IMG/VR virus record: IMGVR_UViG_3300021962_000227
Location: 1-41,416 of that record
Source: a virus
DNA length: 41,416 nucleotides
Reading direction: 5' to 3' (one strand)
The position numbers were made by a program, and so were the translations under genes. A model generated the notes under the pieces. The model was not told the origin of the DNA, did not search any database, and saw only the letters and a program-made list of their open reading frames with translations. Below are positions 8,301 through 15,252 of this stretch, in pieces (positions within the stretch are counted from its first letter, which is position 1; every line of letters starts with the position of its first letter).

Positions 8301-11059
8301 GTATCCTTATTAACGTAGATCGTGTTAGTTCTATCGTCATACATACCGTTCTCTTTTACTTGATTGGCAGCTATAGAGCGCATGATCAATGACTTCTGCT
8401 CTGGAGAATAAGTTTCATTAGTATCCGTTACAAAAGCATTATATTCGTTATTAATTATTTTTGAATATACTGGATTTACTAATGCTTTATCTATAAGTTC
8501 CTTATTTGATGCCGCAACGTATTTTACATCTTTTCCAGTTGCCATTACAGTAGCTAAATAATTTCTACCTAAGTTTATGTCAGACTTTAATTTTCTGGTA
8601 TTTGACCAAGTAGCAACTTTTTTGTTTGCTTGTTCTGCGCGGTAAATATTATCTAATACTCTATTGTATCTAGTGGTTGTGTCTAATCGTTGAGCGGCCA
8701 TATCAGATAATAACTGATCTTTTTGATCTTGATTAAGGTTGCTACTATTATTAATAGTATTGGCTTGCTTTCTTATATCAATAATGTCCCTGCTTAATTT
8801 ATCTATATCTAATAATGTAGTTGTATCTGCTGCTCCAATTGATTCAGCAACATCATTAATCATTTTTGTAGAACTATCTTTTATTGACTTTACTTTATCA
8901 TCAATTATAGTTTTCTCTTCAGGCGATAAATTCTCATAATCTACTCCCTTAAGTATATCAGCTACTCTATTGTTGTTTTCAACAAGTTTTTTTGCGTAGG
9001 TCGCGGGTATAAATGGTCTATAAACTGCACCAGCAATATGTGGAGCAGTAGCAAACAATGTGGATACCACCGCAGTATCAAATATTGTTTCGGGAACCCC
9101 GTCAAGTAAATTTTTATCTTTTTTACCTAACAATGTTTTATCCGTGAAGTTTCCAAGTACAGTATTAAATACCTCAGCTGGAATTTCTTCACCGTAGTTT
9201 TGAAATAAGTTTTTAGAAAACTCTTCTGCTTTTTTAGTAATAGTAGTTCTGGTTGCTCCAAGAATACTTTCTAATTCTGGTTTAGTTGCTTTGCCAAACA
9301 TTTTTTGCATTCTACCAATAGCTCGACCGCCTACATATTCAGATCCACCTTCATATAGTCCAAATAATGCAGGAACAGAAAATAATTGTGTTACTGAATA
9401 GTCTGGCTTTTTTATAATACCATCTTCATCCGGTATGCCAGTCATTTGCTCACCAATCATCTCAGTATACTTAGCACCTGTTCCGGTAATACCACCAGAT
9501 ACAAGTCCTACGATTTCAGGAGCGTAAGCTTCGGGAGCTAATGCAATGGTTATTATTTGAGGTAGTTGGCTAATTACGGCATCGGCCGCATTCTCCATAA
9601 ATGCCTCAGGGCTTGTAAAAGTACCTCTATTAGGAGCCATTTTAGATTCGTAGGCTTCCTTGTTTTCTTGTTTCATTCTGGCAACATCTTTGCCAACCCG
9701 ATTATCCCAAGATCCTCTAGTAACTGTATCCATTAGTAAATCATCAGCATAAGCTAATGCTCCGGCTACACTTCCTCCAAACTCATTAACGTAAGAGTTC
9801 CATATTTTTCTACCTGTTCTTGACCACCAATTCCAGTCTTTCTTTTGCAATTCTATATCTTTCTCTAAAGATGTTGATGCATTTTCTAAAACAGCTTCGT
9901 TATTTGATAACTTGTCATAATACTTTATATTATCACTAATCTCTTTTTTATTAAGGTTAATCTGACCTATTAAAGCATTTTGCTCATCAATCTCCTGTTG
10001 TGTCTTATATTCATACCCAGCAGGTTTTAATTTCTTTTTTAAATCTTCTATAGTTGATACAGAATGTTCCAATGCTTTTTGAGTGTAAACTTTCTGTGCA
10101 TTTGTTTTAGCTAAATCATTATCAGCAACTGTTTTTTTACTAATATCATAATCAATAAAAAACTTTTTAACCTCATCGCCATAACCATCAAGATTTTCTA
10201 AAGCATCCCATTTTTGAGAGTATAGTTTTTCTTCTACTTTATTTTGTTTATATATTTCCGCTGCTCTATTAAGAACTTCCTGTTCTGTAGGGACTTTTTT
10301 TATTTTTTTAAATTCATTTAAAGCTTGCTTTCTTTCGTTTTCAAAAGCTGTAAATTTCTTTTTTATTTCGGTATTTGCTCCCCCGCCTATATAACCTATT
10401 CCGCCTGGCGTTTGGTATTCTGTATATTCTTTTCCGTTTCTTTCTTTTTGAGAATTTATTTCATTATTTAGTTCATCCTCAAATTCCTTAGGCAAAATAG
10501 CGGCTTGGTTTAGCAACTCGCTGGCTTCTTTATAAGTTTTGTCGTTTCTTATAGTTGTTTCTTTTAACCTTATATCTCCTTTGGCAAGATCTATTTTTTC
10601 TTGTTCTTTTTGCTTAGCCAAATTATCTGCATCCACTTTTTCAAGCATTATACTTCTTTGAGTAGATGGATTAGTTTGCCCTGTTATCTTGCTTGTTAGG
10701 TCAGCCCTTGAGCTTCTTAGCGATTTTTCTAAATCATATGCAATTTTTTCCTTTTCTTTTTGAGTTTTTATCGCTTTATTTGCCGATTCCTCAAAAGAAG
10801 GCGTTTCTATTGCTTGATCAAAAAACGATTTACGCTTTTTGGAATCCGAAAAAGTAGGAGCCGATTTGGATGCCATATTTGGTGCCGTTGCATTTGCATC
10901 CTTTTTTGCAACGGTTTTTTCCTTTCCCGGCTTTTTATCTTCTTTTCTTTCAATACCAAATTTATTAAGATATGAATCTATGTCCATGTCTTTTTCTTGG
11001 GCTCTAATTGCTACTTCTTCCTCTGAAAATTCTGTTCCGTTATAAATGTATGTAGGCAT
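2399..11059 (-). CDS. Giant multidomain internal virion/ejection protein (metallopeptidase-like and HAD phosphatase-like segments)
   Basis: This 2886-residue protein is the last gene of the late module. Its short N-terminal domain (YIYNGTEFSEEEVA, residues 3-35) is followed by a long charged helical region to about 430 and then hydrophobic stretches at about 490-525. An HExxH zinc-protease motif, HEVFH, is at 932-936. A segment around 1215-1280 contains KGVPLAAYIN (Lys1247) and resembles sigma-70 region 2. A complete HAD motif set follows: DFDDT at 1986-1990, Thr2065 in FILTARP, a Lys in QAKADW, and the DD pair 2121-2122. The C-terminal 500 residues are helical with a hydrophobic patch before a run of five Asp (about 2650) and a very basic tail. 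Size and position match the T7 gp16-type proteins ejected into the host. No lysozyme or RNA polymerase motif is seen. The ejection role is inferred; the motifs are seen directly. Confidence 0.8.
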   Translation of the reverse strand: MPTYIYNGTEFSEEEVAIRAQEKDMDIDSYLNKFGIERKEDKKPGKEKTVAKKDANATAPNMASKSAPTFSDSKKRKSFFDQAIETPSFEESANKAIKTQKEKEKIAYDLEKSLRSSRADLTSKITGQTNPSTQRSIMLEKVDADNLAKQKEQEKIDLAKGDIRLKETTIRNDKTYKEASELLNQAAILPKEFEDELNNEINSQKERNGKEYTEYQTPGGIGYIGGGANTEIKKKFTAFENERKQALNEFKKIKKVPTEQEVLNRAAEIYKQNKVEEKLYSQKWDALENLDGYGDEVKKFFIDYDISKKTVADNDLAKTNAQKVYTQKALEHSVSTIEDLKKKLKPAGYEYKTQQEIDEQNALIGQINLNKKEISDNIKYYDKLSNNEAVLENASTSLEKDIELQKKDWNWWSRTGRKIWNSYVNEFGGSVAGALAYADDLLMDTVTRGSWDNRVGKDVARMKQENKEAYESKMAPNRGTFTSPEAFMENAADAVISQLPQIITIALAPEAYAPEIVGLVSGGITGTGAKYTEMIGEQMTGIPDEDGIIKKPDYSVTQLFSVPALFGLYEGGSEYVGGRAIGRMQKMFGKATKPELESILGATRTTITKKAEEFSKNLFQNYGEEIPAEVFNTVLGNFTDKTLLGKKDKNLLDGVPETIFDTAVVSTLFATAPHIAGAVYRPFIPATYAKKLVENNNRVADILKGVDYENLSPEEKTIIDDKVKSIKDSSTKMINDVAESIGAADTTTLLDIDKLSRDIIDIRKQANTINNSSNLNQDQKDQLLSDMAAQRLDTTTRYNRVLDNIYRAEQANKKVATWSNTRKLKSDINLGRNYLATVMATGKDVKYVAASNKELIDKALVNPVYSKIINNEYNAFVTDTNETYSPEQKSLIMRSIAANQVKENGMYDDRTNTIYVNKDTALRNKTFTTARHEVFHKVIENFAGNMGDIGKSLYSFVKEQHIGDTKFDDTKFAKRMQREFDDLAKDIEKLDSQKEAGKITSKEYNAQVRQKENIANEEVSTILTESLIDGDIKIDKSNAENLKFDSDGNVIINNAKDMFNFITAYNESYSKSKRSDIVEAAAQGKVAGELIKETPTKSVSQEPRRSKSEVDLLKEKLEELEDNEGDYDPDDFDQQVDNLKAKIKRAIEKEKTEVKPTVKKEVSDEDEVKEIVRSEKGSVASEKVQKLYEEKGLAAAQDIINLFKPITKRIVDKRRDAPGFDRELLTDEIETGSGGILDLIKSYVGEKGVPLAAYINRQLPLRAIAASRRVLEGDFKKDVTEEKGLMAEETISETKEKPKYKNALESNVFEPTVLKTMSDKIVTQLRTLKSRIDEPISLNRTVTPLIAEIRDAIGKQLDIDVKTAMGGKKDGQLVNWLLKNKRYVLENMTTTWLMGANGQGGIPQAIQKRIDGKWVSYPDWVDQKIDREAVSTDNAGRTSGAELVRRLPNVFNNVSNEDYLGQVVGPDGNPIRGRKESLAKAVSEESAFDIILKDLEGEGEIYDALSKNQERLGYEVTDAFVNEMARQAERGNVKYSKTYNNFNQDEKSLFDSKINELSNALNPYLIDTKNNETIGRIFRNIFGDDFSKEQISGLVKDFTPWLRQIRDITKTGSLYIEDRNFNLNTFLKDVASMYEEGVLDVLKISESHETLFSKANVAAARETTIDMFSNWVEEFGKKKAIEMMIYSGGTFKSNSAIGNRTGLAIENGIVIETGKEGRKSNQITQNAEDYWDNIVYRALPGGKSSENIKLLDEVKKETAPERKRDSASGSFKDRDFEGRKKQSEKYQNIVENTFKYYFTPDNNVSPASKAIMIIQMGSNMETAIRKSAVFTHVFTNPSNMNVGDLRYEHTRPASQVAAEILSAYKKYNGDVPKDVLDSIWETYTAAVIPVSMDNNLNAAGLKSKMNPGWEKGMPTWSRYYNYATFGNPNMFAIESLDPKDKGQIIGEDFVKASNEFVEAKKNNETSNAVLISLQTGKKSKGISVFDFDDTVGLTKSNVLYTMPGGSTGKLNGAEFAKNGSKLLEEGAVFDFSEFSKVVEGRPGPMVEKMKKMIGKFGAENFFILTARPADSALPIKEFLDSIDINIPLENITGLGNSSPQAKADWIVQKANDGYNDFYFADDHLPNVNAVKNALDVLDVKSKIQQARAKFSKSMNYDFNRILEENTGTERFKVFSDIVARRRGAKKGKFDFYVPASAADFELLLYNFMGKGSKGEQHKKFFAEAFLIPYTNGNDLMDAARQSIKKNYKALLNSFPDIDKKLESLTPDGDFTYDQAIRVAIWNESDVEIPGISKRDIAKLTKLVNDDAQLNAFKNGLIVTGRQGKGWVTPEEHWDANTIISDLHNLTEGAGRKKFLGEFIANVEEIFGTWNNGRLTGPNMNKVEALYGTPVREALEDILYRMTTGKNKSAGNDKETTRWNNWVNGSTGTIMFLNTRSAVLQLLGSINFLNFRDNNPVAAAAAFANQPQYWKDWARIWNSDKMKERRGGLKEDVAAAEIANAAAGSKNKVNAVVSYLLKIGYTPTQLADSFAIASGGAPFYRNRIKSYLKEGLTEAEAEAKAWNDFTKVSDETQQSGDPRDISKQQASPAGRLLLTFQNTSMQQARIVKKAFLDLKNRRGDDKTNISKIIYYLTVQNLLFAGLQQGLFAVAFGGDDDDDEKEKAKRQKTQTEKAISVADDVLDTILRGSGFVGGITATLKNMILKYLEEVEKKQPDYAQVVFEGTNISPPIGSKLKKLYRGLELTKYDKDLIKERGWGVMQDGRVHLGPMYSVSGKVVEATTNLPMDRLVNKIENVSQAMNSQNQAWQRIMIGMGWTPYSVGVEGTPGDLKIEAEGKTKRKEEGKIKAEESRERKRDSIRNLPPEEKRRLRYERHKKWKENRSKRKMG

Positions 11060-11075
11060 ATTTTTTTATTTTATA

Positions 11076-12524
11076 TTAAGGTAATGTTGGTAATGTTCCA
11101 CCTATAAAAGATGACAATTCAGTTGGATTAGTTATCCCTTCAGTTCCAGGTACAGGGTCTCCATATTTGTCCCACACCGACCATCTACCATTTTTCAATC
11201 CAAATGTATAACCTCCTTTAGTTACAACTCCTTTTTTACTTTTAATTACATTTCTTATTCTATCATTAAAAGCTTTTTGATTTTTTTGTGTTGCTGTTTC
11301 GCTTTCTTCACCTTTTCCACCTTTACCACCTTTGTTAGAATTATATATTGTTCTATCTTCTACCTTAGTATCTTTATCCCAATATACAGTTTTATCTCCT
11401 TCTTTCGTTTTATGTAAGTTAGAGGTAACTTTACCCCAAGCATCTTCAACCAATAGGTTTGTTAAAATTTCTTTTTTATTTGGGCTAGTTTTAAAGGTTT
11501 CGTCATAGTAGTGCACGTCTTTACCTAATGTGCAATTAACAAAAGCTCTTAAGTCGGCTTCTTTACCAGCTTTTAAGAATGCGGATGCTTTAATCTCGGC
11601 TTGTTTGCTAAGTTCATGTTTTATGCCGTCTTCATCTAGCCTTTGACCTTCTCCTAATTGGTATTGGCCAACGTCTTTTCCGGACTTATCTAACACAGTA
11701 AGTTTTACCTTTTCTACATCCTGTTTTAAATATTTTTGCAATATTTTATCGGATTTTTCATCGTAGAATACTTTATTAGCAGTTTTAACCCACTCGTCGT
11801 TGTTTATTACTTTTTGTAAATATGTACCAGCGCCACCTTCATCGGACGCAAGATAAGAAGAAGCATCAACTATATTCTCATATTGTTCTCCATTAGCTCC
11901 CTCTGCTTTAATACGTAATTTAAATGTGTCACCTAAATCTTCAATGTCAATAGAATGGCTTTTATATTTTTGACTAGTACCGCTCATGACATCTAGAGCC
12001 ATAGTTCTATGCGGGATTTCATCAGGAGAACCATTTACAACCATTCCACCAGGGGTGCCATAAGCTTCTGGACTTAAGTTGTCTCTATAAGAAGCAGTTT
12101 CCCCAGCAAATGTTTGAGCAAATTTGCCAGCATTGTTCATAAATGAATCTGCTTGCCTAATAGTATCTAAATACAATGATCGTTTTGATGGGTTAGTTTC
12201 GTTCAAAAGAGCAATCCTAGCATCTGCGGCAGCTGCAATTTTGGTTTGTATTAATCCCCTTATCTTATCATCTACCTCTTTGTTAGATACTTTATTTTTT
12301 TCAGACCAGTTTGATAATTTGTCATTGTACAAAAGATCTGTTTCGTTCTTTTGCTGTTGAAGTTTCTTAAGCGATAATCGTTCTTCTTTCTCCTCTTCTC
12401 TTCTTCTTTCGCCTGCTGTTATTAAACCTTGAGCGATTGATTGAGACATATTTAATATACCCTGAGATAACTTGTCGTACCCAGCGTTCATATTTATTAT
12501 AGGAGGATTTTCATAATATCCCAT
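11076..12524 (-). CDS. Putative internal virion protein (T7 gp15-like by position)
   Basis: This 482-residue protein has a helical N-terminal half. A strongly charged coiled coil with several Arg/Glu runs covers residues 35-100 (ERRREEEKEERLSL). A mixed, more strand-like domain and a Gly/Lys-rich linker (GGKGGKGEE) precede a short C-terminal domain. No signal peptide, transmembrane segment or catalytic motif is seen. It lies between the 223-aa protein and the giant protein, with gaps of 16 to 18 bases, so all three are probably co-transcribed. In T7-type phages the three proteins in this order build the ejection channel. Sequence similarity to gp15 is not visible by eye, so the role rests on context. 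Confidence 0.6.
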   Translation of the reverse strand: MGYYENPPIINMNAGYDKLSQGILNMSQSIAQGLITAGERRREEEKEERLSLKKLQQQKNETDLLYNDKLSNWSEKNKVSNKEVDDKIRGLIQTKIAAAADARIALLNETNPSKRSLYLDTIRQADSFMNNAGKFAQTFAGETASYRDNLSPEAYGTPGGMVVNGSPDEIPHRTMALDVMSGTSQKYKSHSIDIEDLGDTFKLRIKAEGANGEQYENIVDASSYLASDEGGAGTYLQKVINNDEWVKTANKVFYDEKSDKILQKYLKQDVEKVKLTVLDKSGKDVGQYQLGEGQRLDEDGIKHELSKQAEIKASAFLKAGKEADLRAFVNCTLGKDVHYYDETFKTSPNKKEILTNLLVEDAWGKVTSNLHKTKEGDKTVYWDKDTKVEDRTIYNSNKGGKGGKGEESETATQKNQKAFNDRIRNVIKSKKGVVTKGGYTFGLKNGRWSVWDKYGDPVPGTEGITNPTELSSFIGGTLPTLP

Positions 12525-12542
12525 TTGCTATTTTTTTAATTA

Positions 12543-13214
12543 TTATTTTTTACCACCACTAATCATACCGCCAGCTATATTACCAATCCCACTGAATATG
12601 GAACCATAAGCTGCGTTTTCAGAATTTTTAGCAGATGTTGCATTTGCGGTTGCTTGCGCTTGTTGCCCCGACAATCTATTCAATTTAGCAATATCCCTAG
12701 ACTCTTGTTCGCCATATTTAAACTTAATGCCTTCTGCTGTTAAAGCTTGAACCCTTTGTTCATCTTGCAATATCATTTGGTTAAGGTTTTCTTGTCCTTC
12801 TGCTTTTAATTGCTCGTTTTTAGCTTCTTGTTGTTCAATACTAGCAGAAACACCTTTCTTACTTTGCAATGCCGCCTGAGCTAAAGCTGTTGCACCACCG
12901 GCACTTGCTCCAGTAGATTTTAATAAATCTAAAGTATTAGCTAAAGATATATCAGCTTCTTCAGCTTGCATCTCAGCCGCTTTTGTTGAAACACCCATAT
13001 TTGCATACGGATTGCTAAATGTATTAGCTATACTTTTTACGCCTTCATAGGGATTAGGAATTTTTTGGCGATTTGCCTCTATTTGTTCTATCTCCCATGC
13101 TTTTCGCTCCGCCTCATTAGCAAAGCCTCTAGCGGCCTGTCTTGCTTGATTCGCATTGACTAAACCCCCAGCTACTACCGCTGCTCCAGCAACGCACGCT
13201 GTTACTACTGCCAT
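12543..13214 (-). CDS. Putative internal virion protein (T7 gp14-like by position and composition)
   Basis: This 223-residue, Ala/Gln/Gly-rich protein has a hydrophobic N-terminal segment (AVVTACVAGAAVVAGGLV, residues 2-19) and a glycine-rich, weakly hydrophobic C-terminus (SIFSGIGNIAGGMISGGKK). A long Gln- and Ala-rich helix fills the middle. This resembles gp14-type proteins, which are small, membrane-seeking and exported first to form the outer-membrane part of the channel. It is the first of three consecutive genes of rising size (223, 482, 2886 aa). It begins four bases after the acetyltransferase-like gene ends. The function is inferred. Confidence 0.65.
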   Translation of the reverse strand: MAVVTACVAGAAVVAGGLVNANQARQAARGFANEAERKAWEIEQIEANRQKIPNPYEGVKSIANTFSNPYANMGVSTKAAEMQAEEADISLANTLDLLKSTGASAGGATALAQAALQSKKGVSASIEQQEAKNEQLKAEGQENLNQMILQDEQRVQALTAEGIKFKYGEQESRDIAKLNRLSGQQAQATANATSAKNSENAAYGSIFSGIGNIAGGMISGGKK

Positions 13215-13217
13215 ATT

Positions 13218-13628
13218 TTATATTTTTTTTGAAATTTCGTATGAGGGAGTTTCATCAATTGCGTAACCCATGCTCCCATGTATTTTTAATAAACTTTTAT
13301 TTTTAGCAACACTAAATATCATTCCTGCTCCTGTGCTTTTAGCGACATCTTCTAGGGATTTTATTAATAGTTCAATTGCTTCTTTCTTATTTGACCCCGT
13401 ATACTCTTTATCGGATATTATCCATTCTAACCAAGCAATTTTTGAATTTGTTAAGTATAAAAATCCAGCAACAATAGGATTTCCATTATCTTCTATCATT
13501 AAACCGCCTGTTCCATTTAATGGCAACATTTCTTGGGATGGATATACACCCCATTCTTCCCAGGAATTCCACCAATTTACTAATGTTTCCCAGTCTGTCT
13601 CTTGTAATGCTCTTGCTTTTAATTCCAT
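13218..13628 (-). CDS. GNAT-family N-acetyltransferase-like protein
   Basis: This 136-residue protein has a GNAT-like order of elements. An N-terminal helix pair (residues 8-25, DWETLVNWWNSWEEWG) is followed by strand segments (GGLMIEDNGNPIVAGFLYL, then KIAWLEWIISD). A long helix (KKEAIELLIKSLEDVAKSTG) and a last strand-helix (MIFSVAKNKSLLKIHGSMGY) resemble motif B and the C-terminal part of the fold. A canonical Q/RxxGxG/A acetyl-CoA loop is not obvious; YTGSNKKEA may take its place. It is embedded between nozzle and ejection genes, so it may be packaged or may act on virion proteins, but its substrate is unknown. Confidence 0.6.
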   Translation of the reverse strand: MELKARALQETDWETLVNWWNSWEEWGVYPSQEMLPLNGTGGLMIEDNGNPIVAGFLYLTNSKIAWLEWIISDKEYTGSNKKEAIELLIKSLEDVAKSTGAGMIFSVAKNKSLLKIHGSMGYAIDETPSYEISKKI

Positions 13629-13648
13629 TTAATTTAATTATATTTATT

Positions 13649-15220
13649 TTAGTATGATGATTCCACATATTCCGTAGAGCAAGCATATACTTCGCCTTGG
13701 TATGTGTAAAACGAATTATTTAGACTTAGTGTGCAGGTTGCATAGATGCCTTTAATACCGGACATTGACTGACCCCACACTATATCTCCATTTCCAGGAG
13801 ATGTATTATTAAATATATTTGCAAAATACTTGCTTTCTTTTTGTTTAAAATTATTAGTAAACAAAGAAAGTTCTATTGACGCTAAAGACTGCGAGGTAGT
13901 CGCAGGCAATATAGGAATAGCTGTATCGGTGTTTGTTGTTAAGGAAGACACTTCCCACCCAGGAGTACCTTCATAGTTTATAGTATTAAAATTCTTTATA
14001 GCGGAAGGGTTAGCATTGAATACGAACTTAACATATGAATCGTAAATTGTGCCGTAGAAACTTCCTCTATTTACATTAACAGAATAATGTTTCCATATAT
14101 TCCCAGATTTAAATGAATAGTAATTATTTAATAGCCCGTCCATATAATTTGGTATATAACTAAAGAAACTTGTCCACCCTAAAGAGTCTTCATCAAAAGC
14201 TAAGGTGTAATTAGGTAGTTTTTCTCCTCTGCCAAATGGCGAATATGCATTTGGTTGTATTGAAACTACATATTGTTTATTATGTATATCCCATCCACCA
14301 ATAATACGACCAGACGAACTAACCGATCCTAATTTATCTCTAAAAAAGTCAAGCATCCCATAAGATGAAATTTCTGTAATACCATCTTGTGATAATCTTA
14401 AAACTACATTTCTATTTTTATCAACAAAATATTTTCTATATCCATAAACCGCAAAACTTTCTGGATTCTTTGATATACCATAATTCCCAGCATAAGATTG
14501 TATTTGCCCAATTACTTGAGCACCAGAAGTGGTCATTGGTTGTCCATCTGCTGAATATACCGCGTCTTTATCTATTAAAGCTCTGCTAACCTTCATTTCT
14601 TGGAATATTATAAGGTTTGTATCTTCCGCATATAGCTTTTGAATACTACCATTTACCGGGTCAACAGATCTTGTTATATCTTCCGCAACAGAAAATTGGT
14701 TTGTATTATTTACACCAGTTCTAGAATTAAATATACCGGAATATATTAAGGATGTTGGTCTATTTAATTGAAAATTATTGTCCTCAACTATATAAGCTTT
14801 TACTCCGAAGTCTACACTTGTATTATTGTATCCTCCTCTGATTCTTGCTTCTTCGATATACCAATCATTTCCTAAATCATCATAAGCCGCAGGCACATAA
14901 GTAAAGTTAGTAATATCTCCAAACGTAAATAATGTCCCTGCTGCAATCGTAGTTTCAGTAGGGAACATTAAAGTTACATTTGCCCCAATAATTTGTTTTA
15001 TAATTAATGTATATGATTCTCCAAGATATGTGTAATATATTGCTTGCCCAGGTCCAGTATTTGCTTGAGCACTAGCTAAGACTATTGAAGTAACTCCAAC
15101 GCCAACCGCAGTAAGCAAACTGTTATCTCCAGAAGTTGGGCTAGGAAGCACGTCAACAACTGATTGCATTTTCTTTAACCAAAAAGAATTGAAATATTTT
15201 AATTCTATTGTTGCACTCAT
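13649..15220 (-). CDS. Tail nozzle/stabilization-type structural protein
   Basis: This 523-residue protein is rich in Asn, Ser, Tyr and beta-strand. Residues 170-370 contain repeated blade-like units, each pairing a strand with an aromatic turn, such as FAVYGYRKYFVDKNRNVV, GGWDIHNKQYVVSIQ and LAFDEDSLGWTSFFSY, suggesting a beta-propeller. This is the build of T7 gp12-type nozzle proteins. It has no signal peptide or catalytic motif. It follows the 1376-aa protein after a 32-base gap. The 1376-aa protein has the typical nozzle N-terminus, so the two may be successive parts of one nozzle. Confidence is high that it is a virion protein and moderate for the exact role. Confidence 0.65.
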   Translation of the reverse strand: MSATIELKYFNSFWLKKMQSVVDVLPSPTSGDNSLLTAVGVGVTSIVLASAQANTGPGQAIYYTYLGESYTLIIKQIIGANVTLMFPTETTIAAGTLFTFGDITNFTYVPAAYDDLGNDWYIEEARIRGGYNNTSVDFGVKAYIVEDNNFQLNRPTSLIYSGIFNSRTGVNNTNQFSVAEDITRSVDPVNGSIQKLYAEDTNLIIFQEMKVSRALIDKDAVYSADGQPMTTSGAQVIGQIQSYAGNYGISKNPESFAVYGYRKYFVDKNRNVVLRLSQDGITEISSYGMLDFFRDKLGSVSSSGRIIGGWDIHNKQYVVSIQPNAYSPFGRGEKLPNYTLAFDEDSLGWTSFFSYIPNYMDGLLNNYYSFKSGNIWKHYSVNVNRGSFYGTIYDSYVKFVFNANPSAIKNFNTINYEGTPGWEVSSLTTNTDTAIPILPATTSQSLASIELSLFTNNFKQKESKYFANIFNNTSPGNGDIVWGQSMSGIKGIYATCTLSLNNSFYTYQGEVYACSTEYVESSY

Positions 15221-15252
15221 ATATTATAATTACTTGTTTTATTTATTTTTTA

